From NCBI GenBank assembly GCA_949825065.1, contig OX463856.1, positions 21,820,632 through 21,884,631 on the forward strand: a stretch of DNA of 64,000 nt, given 5' to 3'. The position numbers and the translations under genes are program-made. Below, one piece after another: positions 23,671 to 35,934 of the stretch. Every line of letters starts with the position of its first letter. Position 1 is the stretch's first letter. The notes beneath the pieces were generated by a model. It made no database searches. It saw only the letters and a program-made list of their open reading frames with translations, and was not told the origin of the DNA. The DNA comes from Odontocerum albicorne. Its lineage: Eukaryota; Arthropoda; Insecta; Trichoptera; Odontoceridae.

Positions 23671-24276
23671 GTAGGGCCGGCAATATGCCCTGTTGGCATT
23701 CAATTAATTAGTAGCAAGTACTTTTACGTATACAAAGCAATCAAACGGTATTATTACTCAATAAAGGTAATCTACATATTTCCTTCAGTTTCACTTCCTA
23801 CCAATAAAACGTATGCAAATTTGCGATTTTCCAACAGAAAACCTTGTTTACAGCAGTTGTTGAGAAACTTTATGTAATATAAAGCTTTCCACAGATCCAC
23901 GTTTACGTGTTTAGTTAATATCATAGAAACGTTCTATACAAATCTCAGGACTCCCTTCTTCTTCTCTCGTAATAATTTTCTCTCACAGTTAGGTGTTAGA
24001 ATTTCTATCCATGATACAGTCTCAAGAGTAGTTCGATGGATCTCCAGCTTTCCTGGGAATTAATAGATTGGACACTCCTCTACTTTTTGATTGACAGTCT
24101 GGAGCATTCCACATGAACACAACGGGAAATCAATGAAACTCCATCAGTGCAATGTATGTGCACTGCTACATATGATGATCAAACATACATGTGATGATCA
24201 CATATTTCTCGCGACCACCTCTATTACAGTAGCTGTATCAAGACTCTCTTGAGGTGTAGTACCTATATATTTTTAT

Positions 24277-24478
24277 GACGACCTCCGTGACCTAAAAGGT
24301 AATATGATCACGCCTAGCTTCAGCATATGAGTTTTAATTTCCGATGTCACACAAGTAAAAAAGGTTCGAGTTTGGTTTCTTCAATTAAGAACTTTTGACA
24401 TATTTCTGACAAAGAAAATCGCACGTGATAATACACCCACCAGGTGTTTCTTTTTACAATGGGAGTGTATTAAAGTTC
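24277..24478 (+). mobile_element. SINE family A, decayed
   Basis: GACGACCTCCGTGACCTAAA head, GAGTTTGGTTTCTTCAATTA body, CGCACGTGATAATACACCC and ACCAGGTGTTTCTTTTTACA tail. Confidence 0.7.
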
Positions 24479-24565
24479 CTAGTCATTATTATGACCGCAA
24501 TCGCTACCTTCCAATTCATACACTCAATTTATTTATTTATTTGATATTTTTAATCTATGAATAAA

Positions 24566-24630
24566 AGTGGATTCAGCTCCGAATTTAACCGCCCTTGAGG
24601 AAAGTTATCTAAACGACGCTACATAAATTG
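24566..24630 (+). repeat. Dispersed repeat D, second copy
   Basis: ACCGCCCTTGAGGAAAGTTA, CTAAACGACGCTACATAAAT, matching the distal part of 4861-4972. Confidence 0.6.
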
Positions 24631-25209
24631 TCATTATAATGTTATTATAATTTGCTGTTAAAATATATAATTTTTTAATCAAAGATTTAAAAAATGTAAT
24701 TTTTGTGCTTTTAAGATCAAAGTTTGTATTGTTGGTGCCTTTTTAATACGAAACCATTTTTACTCTTCACTGAGACAATAGCGGACAAAAATAGTCACAT
24801 ATTAAATAGAGTGATGGTGGATTTTTATAACATCAAGATTGCATTATAAAAACTCTTTTTGTAGTCTACTCGCATACCGCTGTTATTTCAGCACTTCCGA
24901 ATGTGCCCATTAAGATCAACACACATAGATCTCAGTTCCGGGAATATGACCGGACAAGACGGCGGTTAAACGTATGCACGGTCAATTAAACCCGTTCTAA
25001 ATGTTTAGCGTACATACTTAATTCTTGGTTAGATCATATTTCTTAAAATCTGATGGAACGCATTGAGATCAGAGGTGTAACCCTAGTTTTACAATCGGGT
25101 AATAAAATAAATATTCAAGAGTATTTTTTAAATATAATAATTTTCAGATTTTTTTATAATAAATTTTTTAAGATCTTCAAAATCCGTCTAGTTAAGTTTC
25201 TTGTATACT

Positions 25210-25575
25210 CCATAGAACTGTGTGGAGTGGAAAGATGTAAGATGAGAACGAAACGTAAAATATGCCTTCGAGATGTGGTGTTGGAGGTAGATGCTCCATG
25301 GCCCATGAATCGCAAGACACATCAACAGAAGTATCATTCGAGAATTGGAGATTACTGAAATACTTTCAACAACACGCAGAAAACGAATCCTAAAGTTCTT
25401 TGGACATGGTGCTAGAAAAAAATACAAAAATCTGAAAAAGTTAAAAGTATCCTCTTTAAACGCTACGTTCAACTGACCCAGAACCAGTTAGGCTGGAGAC
25501 AGGTAGTGCGCCCAGTTCGAGATATAGCACAAGACCACGACGCTCAGCATTGAACACACAATGAAGAAAAGGATT
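25210..25575 (+). pseudogene. LINE C-terminal fragment
   Basis: GMEKM-like decayed start, RRKRILKFFGHGARKKY, then LGWRQVVRPVRDIAQDHDAQ, H, stop, TRNEEK. The ending is shared with 37525-37680. Confidence 0.75.
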
Positions 25576-25579
25576 TTTT

Positions 25580-26135
25580 ATGAGTTATATCGTGGGTCGA
25601 AGACGTTTCGGACGGACACTGGGATCTTGACTACTGAAAATTGGGGCCTGAACTAAAACACCGGGTATTGGGAAGCTAATTCATTGACTCAGGGTATATA
25701 GACATTTACCTTGTTAATCACTATTGTCGGGTGGACCTTATGCAATACTAGAAGATAATGAACACAGAAATATGAACTGTGTTTTTATTTTTTAACTTTG
25801 AATTTGTTTAATATACACCATATTAACGAACACGTGTTTACGTCCCGGTTGTGAGTGTGGGTGCCTAGGTTGGTACATCTCTCATGATTATTATATTTGA
25901 TAATGTTTTGGCATCGCCATTAGGGTGAAGGCTTCCGCACTTGACACCACAGCTCCGAAAAACATTTCAAACTAGTTGAAAACAAAGAAATTCTTCAAAC
26001 GTACCGTCCTCGCATTTGCTTATTTATGCATATTTAATAAGAAGACCACAGCCAACTTAACCGAAGGAGACTTAATAATTATTTGCTTATTATTTGAGTG
26101 TTTCATGTTCATGAATTAAATGTCAGATAGATGAG
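25580..26135. other. No gene seen
   Basis: Average AT-rich DNA without repeats or frames of note. Confidence 0.55.
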
Positions 26136-26139
26136 AAGA

Positions 26140-26620
26140 TGATTTTGTTACAGAAGGTCGTAAAATCTCCGATATAAGATTCACAGACAAAACAACACTT
26201 AAAGCCAATAACGAAGATGATATGACTGAGCTACTTCATAAAGTTGAACCAGAGCCGACAATTAGGATGAGAAATAAAAAAAAAAACAAAAGTCCTTATG
26301 ATGGTCCGATTTGTGACTGATAAGAAGTGACTCGCTAAGGAATTGTGAAGAGGTCAACGAGTTTGCTTATCTAAGTACTCTTGTTTCGAAGAATGCAGGA
26401 TGTGAAGCAGAGACCCGAAGACGAATTGGAATGGCAAAATCAGTTGTGAACAATCTGATAAAAATATGGACTAACCGGTATATGATCAGAATAACCAGAA
26501 TCCGACTGTTAAATATCTGGTAATTAGCATTACACTATACGGAGTGCTATGGATGCATCGCAGAGGTCTACGATGCCCAACATTGAACACGTAATGAAGA
26601 AAAGTAGAAAAAAATGTCAT
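26140..26620 (+). pseudogene. LINE reverse-transcriptase fragment
   Basis: GRKISDIRFTDKTTLKANNE, DDMTELLHKVEPEPTIRM: the F/YADD catalytic box is degraded to FTDK. Later VNEFAYLSTLVSKNAG and RRRIGMAKSAVNNLIKIWTN in a shifted frame. Clearly dead. Confidence 0.85.
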
Positions 26621-26743
26621 GCGTATTACAGAAGTTTATACGAGTAGGAAAATCATTTTATATCTTCTTAGTTATACTCTTCATAGAACAGTCGTGATCA
26701 TTGGACTTGATCTTGCAAGCAAGTTATTCGTGCTACAGAAAGC

Positions 26744-26926
26744 TTATGTCAGGTGTCCACTACACTCAAAGCTTTTAGTTGCATTCCTTACCAAGTCTTT
26801 ACGTTGAGTTAGCAATCTGTCTCGTAATCGACATTTTCCTTGGATCACCAGTCTCTCGATTACATCTTCCAGTCTGATAATATAAGCGAAGTACCTGAGA
26901 ATTTGCAGTTGTTTGATTAAAGACAT
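26744..26926 (-). pseudogene. LINE fragment, convergent with the previous one
   Basis: LQILRYFAYIIRLEDVIERL, VIQGKCRLRDRLLTQRKDLV: the LRFFGHIxR/LxxxGKxxGxR block of the 6360-type LINE. Confidence 0.75.
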
Positions 26927-26929
26927 GCA

Positions 26930-27780
26930 TTAATTTGTTCAAAAAACCATTTAATTATCATAAAAAAACGTAATTTAAACTCTGAACATAAAAACACGCT
27001 TTCCATCATCAGATCACACAGGTGAAAACATAATTACCACTTTGATATATAAAACAATCACGAGAGAGCTATCTATAAGTCAGGAGCTATTATTACATTG
27101 TTACAAAGACTGACAGACCAGTCTGATCTTCCGGCATAGCTCCAAGAAGATGGTAACGCCTCTGCTTAAATCTCAAATGGAAATATCTTGATCGTACGCA
27201 GTGATTGCACAACACAAATCAACGCAAGAAGTAGGCCTGGCAGCTGTTGCAGTAATCGCTGCATTTATTTATACATTGGGTAGGTCAGAAAAATCTGGCA
27301 AGTACCTACATACAGGTTTTTCCTTTTACTTGGCATATAAAAGAAAAATATCTCAATAAAACACAAACATTCTAACTCATAGATCACATTGAAAGGGTGG
27401 TAATTTGGCTGAATGGTATTTGGTGCTAAATACGATAGATATATTGTAAAAAATCGTTAGAACCAAAAAGTTTATACGACTTTGAACATGTATGAACATG
27501 ACATTGATCAGAAATAATTGTATAGTTATAGTAATATAATAATTCGGTTTCTTACTTCTGCGATTATATTATCATAATATATTACATAAATTAATTCCAC
27601 TGCAATGCGTTTTCATGCGATTCAGCACAGAAAAGTACTTATTTATTTATTTTATTTTATATTTCATATTGATAAACATTATTATATTAAAGAAAATGCA
27701 CAATTCCAGAAAATATTAACAGTTAATTTTTCTAATAGACAGTTCATCCAAACTATGATTATTTATGCCATCAAATTTAA
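26930..27780. other. No gene seen before the truncated mariner
   Basis: A slightly GC-richer stretch at 27100-27260 has no open frame. The frame starting 27605 only reaches the mariner. Confidence 0.55.
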
Positions 27781-27781
27781 G

Positions 27782-28394
27782 TACGAGTCAAAAAGCCCAA
27801 AACCACAATTTCAGCCTAGAAAATCATGGCATCCGTGTTTTGGGACTGTCAAGGCATAATTTTAATTGAATATATGCTTCAAGGGGAGACCATCAACTCT
27901 GCAAGATACTGTGAGACCCTAAAAAAATTGCGGAGGGCGATTCAGAACAAGAGGAGAGGCATGCTGACAAAGGGAGTCTGCCTGCTACACGACAATGCCA
28001 GACCACACACGGCCAACGAACTGCTCGCCTCACAGTTCGGCCGAAGGAACTGCTCGCCTGCCTCGAATGGGATGTCCTGAACCATACCGCGCATCCCCCT
28101 GACCTAGCACCTTCAGATTACTATCTCTTAACCTCCCTGAAGCTGCACATGGGTGGAAAAAGGTTTTCAAGCGACGAGGAGGTAAAGGAGAAGGTGGAGA
28201 AGTGGACGGAGGGGTTGGCGGGAAACTACTTTGAGGAAGGCATCAAAAAGTTGCTACCCCGCTTCACCACCTGCATTGAGAGGAATGGCGACTATGTCGA
28301 AAAATAGCTTACATATGCACTACGGTAACGTTTTTAAATAAAAAAAATTGTAACCTACAAAAATTCAGTACACTTACTTTCTGGATATGTCTCG
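27782..28394 (+). mobile_element. 5'-truncated mariner copy, same family as 62459-63414
   Basis: Homology begins in the middle of the transposase (about 27782) and runs through the stop after DYVEK (about 28305) to a right TIR ending at 28394, followed by TA. It keeps the HDNARPH motif with its Asp. One lost base near 27823 (RK/SW instead of RKIMAS) and a small duplication around ELLAS (28015-28070) shift the frame. The last Asp motif is PDLAPSDYYL. No left TIR was found. Confidence 0.85.
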
Positions 28395-28489
28395 TATATG
28401 AGTCAATATAATAAAACTAATCTTTTTTTAACTTTTCTAGACAATTTAATGTTTCAACTGATTATATGTTACTTCAAAAATTTTGCAAT

Positions 28490-29460
28490 CGACTTATAAG
28501 TGGAAAAGTTCCACGAAGAATGAAGAAAAGCAAAATTCATTGGACGCGGCAAAGATATGGTTCCTAGTAAATCAAATCTGTCTCGCAAAGGGCAACCGAA
28601 AAATACGTGGTCTATAGTTTCATCAGCAGATTACACTTGCAGCAGGGATTCTACACAATGCACATTCTGTAAAGATAACTAGCCACCACGCAGAGGCCCG
28701 TCCGCAAACGGCACATGACAGAGACTTGCTTCTTGCTAATTCGTATTGTATTAAACCATGGTTCCAAAGGGATAGTTTGTTGAATTAATTTATATCTGGA
28801 GTCCTTACATACACCAGTCACATCTCAACCCAACGCCCATCGGGGACAAGTATCATGTTTAATTTTATTTGAAAGATCAGTAACTGGTTGTGAAAAATCA
28901 TATAGGAAACCACAGGCACAACATGCATCCTTTGCCAAGGAATCAACACATTAATTACCAGTGATACCAATATGTGAAGAAATCCAAGCCAGATAAACAT
29001 CTATGTTTTTTGACATCAATTGAAATAACTTGGCTTTGATTGAGCAAATAATTTCGTTGTATGAGTTACTCAAACTATTACCAGAAATTGAATTATGGGA
29101 ATAGGGAATCAGAGAGAACAATTAATTAATGTCTTAAAATATCAATAATTGGAACTATTATTAATCATGCTTCAATGCCAACTAAATTTATTTAGAAACT
29201 CAATTTATGAACCGCAATATGTAAAATTTCTTGGACACAGCACTGAGAAAATCGTCTCAAACTAGAGCTTTTCAATAATTGATCTATTAGTTCTTCTGGC
29301 AATCCATCTAAAGCACCAGAGCCGTCTCTAGAGCTAGATTTCAGTGGCATCAATTATTTATATATTGCAAGTATTGAGTGTTCAAATCTACGCACCATTA
29401 TGAAAAATGGAGAAAACAAGGATGTCGACCAATCGAGTCTTGGTTGTTCTTAGAATTTTA
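28490..29460 (-). pseudogene. LINE with RNase H-like domain and terminal zinc finger, decayed
   Basis: Minus strand in order: remnant of the D-S site (VLSDSL near 29130), IDVYLAWISSHIGITGN, stop, VDSLAKDACCACGFL (RNase H-like SHxGIxGNExxDxxAK block), PLEPWFNTI, then SADETIDHVFFGCPLRDRFD and LPRPMNFAFLHSSWNFS (terminal Cys/His finger). Upstream sequence to about 29460 is AT-rich and hard to align. Probably of the I/R1-type LINE group. Confidence 0.8.
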
Positions 29461-29774
29461 AGATATTTCCTGATCACCTCCAAGCAACTCATCATACCCT
29501 AAGCCATCTGAATTCTGCGTATTATCTCCTCATCATAATAACCTCTGTCAGTATATGTAAATTACATTGACTATTATATTTAATCAAGAAAACTAATAAA
29601 TCGACAAGTATTCGTTAAAAAATTAAATTAGGTTATTTTGTGACAGGTTTGTATATGTCTTATTATCGTCGTGAACCGAACCCGATGCCTCAGTGTGGGA
29701 AACAAGCATTCCTGACCTCGCAGATCATCTTTTTTAATTTATGTAATCTTACTTATTACGGATATGCATTGTAT

Positions 29775-29977
29775 GCCATTTTCTTAGAATATAGTACAAC
29801 CTGGTAGGTTTATTGTTATGTGACGGTTTCTTTCAACAAACCAGAAAGACGTTAAATAAGTTTGAATTGAAAACAAGACTGAAAACAGTCGGGAAAAAAA
29901 TAGTACAAACAAGAATGGAGCATGCAGCCTCTGGGTCGAAAGACAGATGTCTTACCAACTAGGCCACGGAGTTCGTC
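29775..29977 (-). mobile_element. SINE family A, near full length
   Basis: Antisense AATATAGTACAACCTGGTAG, TTCAACAAACCAGAAAGACG, and the head CTTACCAACTAGGCCACGGA. Confidence 0.85.
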
Positions 29978-29979
29978 AT

Positions 29980-30830
29980 ATATTAAAGAAGCCTTCCGCA
30001 TTTAATAACATTCGTAATAATACGCACCAATCGACAGACGGCGTGGCATGTGCCACAAACGCGTAAACCACAATATGTTAAGATTGAGCAACAACAGTAA
30101 GATCTGTATCTAGGGTTGTGCAACTGTTATGTTCTGCTCAACGTATTTTCAATGACAGTCTTACAGGAGTAAAGAAAAATTCATTTACGAGTCAACAGTG
30201 AATTTAGCGGGTTTTGACGAAAAGTTAGTTTGTTAATCAAAAAAAAATTGCGACACTGGTATAGACGTTCTTCAATTTATTCTGTTATATTTTGCTATAT
30301 TTACTGCCATGTTATTCGATTTTCAATATTATCTTAGGCCTTAGATCCGGCCTGCCGCCACTTTTTGTATGGGCTAAGAGCTAAGAATGGATTTTGCAAT
30401 TTCAAAGTGTGCGCTATAATGGAAGAAGTTGGTTGACGATTTGCGAAATACGATCGTGTATGGCTTTCCTATAGCTTCGCATTCGTTGACCTCTGCTGTG
30501 ACACCACGCAGTTATAATTCGACAATGTTTCTAGTGCCACGTGTATCGCTGAACCCCGATGCTGTGAAATGTTATCTCAAAAAAAGCAATTGCATTATTT
30601 TCATTAGTAGAGACGTATTTCAAAGAATTGTATTTTTGTGTAGTTATTATTACGTTACATTTTGTTCAATAAATTGGTGAAAACTTTTCCTCTTGTTATT
30701 TAAATAGGCCTACTACTTACATAAATATCTTCGAGTTTACCTCTTGGTCAATAGAGGCTAAAATATTTATTATTTGGTCCTTTACAAAAAAATGTTTGCT
30801 GACCACTGCCGTAGATTACATAATATATCA
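29980..30830. other. No confident gene
   Basis: 30330-30580 is GC-richer (CCGGCCTGCCGCCACTTTTT) with an 83-codon plus frame of no recognisable family. Confidence 0.45.
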
Positions 30831-31180
30831 CGCCATTTCCCAGTCGGGGTAAGCAGAGCTTTTCTATTGCGAAAAATATCTTTCACCTCATCTACACCGA
30901 TAAACCTTTTCACACATTTTTTTACGATTTGTCTGACTTTTTACATTTTCAACTTTCAAAATATCATTCACTTGATCCAACTATACTTCTACTTCTATCA
31001 CGTAGTACACTCACAAGGGTACTGTATATTGTGTCAGTCTTTTTTCTTTCATTTGTTCTAAGTATATAACCAAACGTTCTCAGTATTAAGTTCACATTCA
31101 TGTGTCGTGTATTCTTCTCAGTGTACCCATTTCTACAGATTTTATTCGACTCGTTTAAGTCTTTTTCCATATAGTTAGCA
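30830..31180 (-). pseudogene. LINE C-terminal fragment, GHVERMNE family
   Basis: Minus strand: HMNVNLILRTFGYILRTNER, KKTDTIYSTLVS, ending at the plus-strand mark CAGTCGGGGTAAGCAGAG. Confidence 0.65.
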
Positions 31181-31189
31181 GATTTGTAT

Positions 31190-33075
31190 ACTTTCAGGTT
31201 CGACTATATATTTTTAAGTGCCGTAGCGACTTTGTTTTCTATCGCTACACGCCGTTATATATCCCTCGTAAATCTTATTCAACACTGCATTATAAAAAAA
31301 TTTGATCGGCTTATTGCAAGACTGCTAACTTTTCTCACCAACCATCAAGGCAACTCTTCCATTATCTGAAAAAACATTAACCAAATAGCAAATTATTTAT
31401 GAACCACGAGTTTTTTAATTCATATTACTTCATCATCCAAGACATTTTCTAAAAACCATAAATTAATGTTATCTAACAGTCTGGTAAGAATCCAAAAAGG
31501 CAATACCAACAGGTCACCAGGAGGCAGCTCAACTGCCTCAGGGCTATGAGGCTATGAGCCAGAATCCGAGATAACCTGCAAAAATGAGAATCCTTTATTA
31601 TTCAACATGCTAAAGACCAAAAAAGATCTTGTTGAGTTCAGGAGGGTACTTCTTTGGCATTTTCTCAATCTTAAGTCTTGACTGGGTTTTCCATTTTTTC
31701 TAATTAGTTTTTTAAGTAATTTAATTCGCTTTGTATTTTCTTAAATAACGTTGATTTGTTTTATTTAAGTATTTTTTCTTTCTTTCATTTTTACATTATG
31801 GTCTGGTGATTTTACTCGCCATGTTTTTTTTTCGGAATTACGTTGTTTTTTTTTAAATATTTTTGATATTTTATTTTTTTATTGAGTAAATGTTTCTATG
31901 GTTTGAAGAAGATACTCGAACTGTCGTACATTTTTCAAACAAATGTATCCATAGGATTTGTTGCCAAAAATAAATTTCTTTGAACTAATCACTTTTTGAA
32001 GTTTTAAAATAAATAATTACTTCCAAAAATAATGAATTTTACAACAAATAGCTTTATATACGAGTATTTTGAGACTTTCGAATCCAACAAAGTATACCGT
32101 CCATTAAGAATAAATTAAAACATTTTGCAAGCAATAGTTATTAAAAGATAAAGCAAATTACATAGCAATACATATCGGAACCATTCTTCACTAAAGCCAA
32201 TTAGATTAAATCCGTTTCCGATGGATGTTAAGAAACTTTCGATTCACATTCCTACGCTATTTCCGATTATAGTTTACTTAACTCGTCAAGAAAAATAACC
32301 ATTTTAATACAGGGGCAAATTTACTTATTAATTATCACTTCTTTGTTTAACATTCTGGCGGGTCATTTGTCAGGACGGTATCTTCTCCAACTAACCAGAA
32401 AGGTTTTATATAGTTCTTAAGAGAAATACAGACAGGAACATTTTAAATGGGGTACCAGCGGAAATCCACATCCCCAAGCTGGAAAATAAGTGTCTTGTCT
32501 ACAGCCATGGTTTAATTCGATTCTTAACGGATTAATCTAAATTTATGTTTTTTCTGTGTGCTTAATTTATGCTTTATGTCTAAATTTATATTTTTCTGTA
32601 ACTTATACGCTGCGCACAATAAATTCTAATATCGCTTTAAAAAAAGTGATTTATAAAACTTTTCCTAATGAAAGGCTGCAACAAATTTAACTTGCCGATA
32701 ATCTTGAAACTTTGATCTCCTTGCCATCAGGAAATTTATGTTCGATCTGTCAAGAATGCGTAATTTCTGAAGTGCATCAGTTTTCACACTATAAATTAAT
32801 ACATGCACATACATCTTTCATCCAAAATATGATCACGAAGGATAGATCAAAATTCTAAGATGATAAGCAAATTTTATCGGCTGCAGCTTTTTATAAGGTC
32901 AATTTTTCGTATAGCGCTATATTTACGTTCCTTAACAGTGCTGTATGAATTTATGATGCGCTGCATTTTAGCTACAGAAAAACATAAATTCAATTGTAAA
33001 ATGGTATAAGAGTGAAACAAGTTTGGAAGTGAATCCGCCAGAAATCGCATGTAAATTTTGAATGAAGTTGTGCTA
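31190..33075. other. No gene outside the SINE at 32343
   Basis: 31895-31990 (TTTGAAGAAGATACTCGAAC ... AAATTTCTTTGAAC) has the look of the end of a Penelope-like element, but too little remains to call it. Confidence 0.4.
32343..32510 (-). mobile_element. SINE family A
   Basis: Antisense ACATTCTGGCGGGTCATTTG, CCAACTAACCAGAAAGGTTT, GGTACCAGCGGAAATCC, head ending ACAGCCATGG. Confidence 0.75.
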
Positions 33076-33078
33076 ATA

Positions 33079-33649
33079 CAGGATGTCCCAAAAATATATA
33101 CCATACACACTTTTACACCGTGCTGTTTACTTGAACTTGCTGCAGGAATTTGTCATACCACGTATTCGTGAGGAGTTGAAGGATGAAGACGACCTTTATT
33201 TCCAGCAATATGGGGAACCTTTCCACTACCACCGTGATGTGAGGGCCTGTCTTAATGAAAACTTTCCGAACAGATAGATTGGATATAAAAGTAGCATTGA
33301 ATACCCACCCAACCCCCCTCCCCTCCGTACTCCGCGGACCTCACGCCAATGGAATCTTTTTATCAAAGATAAAGTTTAGGTACAAAACTGACAGTAGTTA
33401 ATAAATTGAAAGCAGCCATTGAAAAAGAATGCGCCCAAATACCAAAACCAATTATTCGTGATGTTTGCAATTGCACGTTATCAGTAGTCCATGAACCAGA
33501 ACGGCCATCAATTACAGCATTTGTAATAATTGAAGAATTCTACGTCCGTCTTCTTTAATTTGAAGTTTTAATCTTAGGTAAACCTTAAGAAATACTGAAT
33601 TTATAACCAATCGCAGTATATATGTTATATATATTTTTGGGACACTCTG
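33079..33649 (+). mobile_element. Short TIR DNA transposon with remnant DDE transposase
   Basis: The ends match as inverted repeats (CAGGATGTCCCAAAAATATATA against CAGAGTGTCCCAAAAATATATA when flipped) and are flanked by TA (33077-33078, 33650-33651). The interior encodes VYLNLLQEFVIPRIREEL, then LYFQQYGEPFHYHRDVR and NFPNR followed by a stop. The usual QQDGAP motif has Tyr in place of the catalytic Asp. The sequence after PPNPPPLRTPRTS is frame-broken. The TA target and motif order fit the Tc1/mariner superfamily. At 571 bp it is a deleted, non-autonomous copy. Confidence 0.85.
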
Positions 33650-33651
33650 TA

Positions 33652-34416
33652 CATTTTTTTCTTGAAAGTTGTCAAGCCTCACGAGTGGCTGCGCTTCAGA
33701 CTTGATGAATTGTACATTTGTGTTTGTATGTGAATTTCGCGGGTTTAAGGTCAGTTGTCTCAGAACAGGTAATACGTCTTATATAAGATAACTGAAATAC
33801 ACAATGTATCTTGTGTAGAGTTGGATTATATAAATATTTAAATTAAATTAAATAAAAACCTGCCTCGCATCCAATTTGCCTCTGCTGGAAGTAAACTGGA
33901 AGTGTTTGCAGAAGAGAAACTTAGTTTTACTTGGACACTTCATTTCCAGACTGCAACTATAATTTAAAAGATGCCTATTTAAAACTTCTTCCCTACTCAC
34001 TTTCAAAATGGAGTATCTACTCGTATTAAAAATATCGACTGCACTTATTGTGGTACAACTCAAATCAATCCCGTTGGCGTTATGAACCATGGAGTTCTCT
34101 CCATTCTTCTACTGCTACATTTGCTGCACCCTGTTATTTATTCATCTAAGGGGAAGGGTTCTAAATTTTTTTTGCCAGTTAGTGCGCCATTTATGAATAG
34201 TCTTGATAGTTTTTGCGTCACTTGCCCTAGGAACATAACTTGCCAACTCACCTTCATGCTTTCTTTACTCATGTCATTTTTGGACACCCGTTAATTTTGT
34301 ATAGATCTGATATGTTCTCTTTTCCTACCCAGTAAAGGACACGGCTTAATGGTATATATGTACGAGTATGTTGTCTCCCAGTACCCTTCCTACTGATGAG
34401 CGTACTTAACTTCTTG
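33652..34416. other. No gene seen
   Basis: Opposed short frames at 33848-34294 have no family resemblance. The 29-bp array follows. Confidence 0.5.
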
Positions 34417-34733
34417 CCAAGACAATTATCACGCCCGGTCTTTAACCAAGACAATTATCACGCCCGGTCTTTAACCAAGACAATTATCACGCCCGGTCTT
34501 TAACCAAGACAATTATCACGCCCGGTCTTTAACCAAGACAATTATCACGCCCGGTCTTTAACCAAGACAATTATCACGCCCGGTCTTTAACCAAGACAAT
34601 TATCACGCCCGGTCTTTAACCATGACAATTATCACGCCAGGTCTTTAACCAAGACAATTATCACGCCCGGTCTTTAACCAAGACAATTATCACGCCCGGT
34701 CTTTAACCAAGACAATTATCACGCCCAGTCTTT
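34417..34733. repeat. Minisatellite, 29-bp unit, 11 copies
   Basis: GACAATTATC recurs every 29 bp from 34421 to 34711, each followed by ACGCCCGGTCTTTAACCAA. Three copies carry single changes (CATGAC, GCCAGG, GCCCAG). Sharp boundaries on both sides. Confidence 0.97.
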
Positions 34734-34854
34734 AACTTAAGACTTAAGCATATTTTTTTGCTTTTAATTAGTTGAAATTAACTTAGCATTTGATCGAATC
34801 ATCCAAGACTTTCAGAAAATAAAAAAAATGCAATATTTGCGTCATCCGAATTAA

Positions 34855-35022
34855 TATTCTAGTTGTTAAGACAACTGCCTTCGAACCCGGAGATTGCGGA
34901 TTCAATTCCCGCCAATACCCGATTTTAGAAAAAGAATTCAAGTCTGGTTTTCTCTTAGTGCCTCTTAAAAAGCTGTCTGCTTGGTTGGAAGAGATTGAAC
35001 TGTACATAACGACAATGTTATA
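34855..35022 (+). mobile_element. SINE family A
   Basis: CTAGTTGTTAAGACAACTGC, intact box B GATTCAATTCCCGCC, TCAAGTCTGGTTTTCTCTTA, TTGGTTGGAAGAGATTG. The tail is lost. Confidence 0.85.
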
Positions 35023-35519
35023 AAATATCATTATTTATTAAAAAGAGTAAATCATAAACTACTCATAAAACTTGTCATATGTTCATTTGTACGAGTATAT
35101 CATATAAAAGACACTGTTGTGTCGTAAATTAATTAAATAAATAACAAATTAATCAATGAGTAGGAATTGATAACTGAAATATTTTATATGTATGGTGATT
35201 ATGTTATAACTTTTTATAACATGTATTGACAATAGCTTTAGATAGTAAAATCGAGTTTGCGGTTAAAAAATAATATATGTATTTATTCTACTTATGTTAA
35301 CGCAAGAAATTTCAATGTATAATTATTTTACCCGAGAAAGTAAGAAACAGTTCAATTTGGAATGCTATTATCTCTACGCATGTGTGACGATCAACTTCAA
35401 CAGTCACAGTCATTTATTTATTGCTACGATATTATTTCCTTTTGAAAAACCAAATCTTTATGCGATATTAGTTCTTATACCAAATCCACAAGACTTTCAC
35501 GAAGCAAGTTTTTAAGTCC

Positions 35520-35720
35520 TAATTGTTTTCGATGTGGCGATGGTTACAAAGCACATGTCTTTCATGGGTTCATTGATTTCCCTTTGTGCTCATGTGGAAT
35601 AATCAAGACTGTCGGTCACATCATGGCAGAGTGTCCAGTATATTCACTCTCAGGAAGAGTAGTGGATATTTATCGGGCAATTCTTGAGATTGTATTAAAG
35701 ATGAGAGACCTAAACTTTGG
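35520..35720 (+). pseudogene. LINE terminal zinc-finger fragment
   Basis: NCFRCGDGYKAHVFHGFIDF, PLCSCGIIKTVGHIMAECPV: a C-x2-C ... C-x-C ... H-x4-C finger of the kind closing jockey-, R1- and I-type elements. Open in this stretch, broken on both sides. Confidence 0.75.
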
Positions 35721-35934
35721 ACTGTGAGAGAAAGATTATACGAGAAATGAAGAATATATACACCTCAGAAAATTTGCTGTTGAAAAATCTGGATTAAATA
35801 ACCCTTCACCGTAGGATATTCTTCATATTTATGGTACCACAATGATACCGAATACTTCTAAAGATTCTAGGTTGCAGAAAGTGGAAATTGATATCTACTC
35901 GTAATAAACAAACTCAAAAATTAACAAATCAACC

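Larger units (their letters stand above)
23670..25205. other. No gene outside SINE A and repeat D
   Basis: A duplicated ACATATGATGATC/ACATGTGATGATC word at 24168-24200. Otherwise nothing supportable. Confidence 0.5.

Noticed and set aside
25053..25358. 101-codon plus-strand frame
   Set aside because: The first half is AT-rich noise and the second half is a decayed LINE fragment in the wrong frame.
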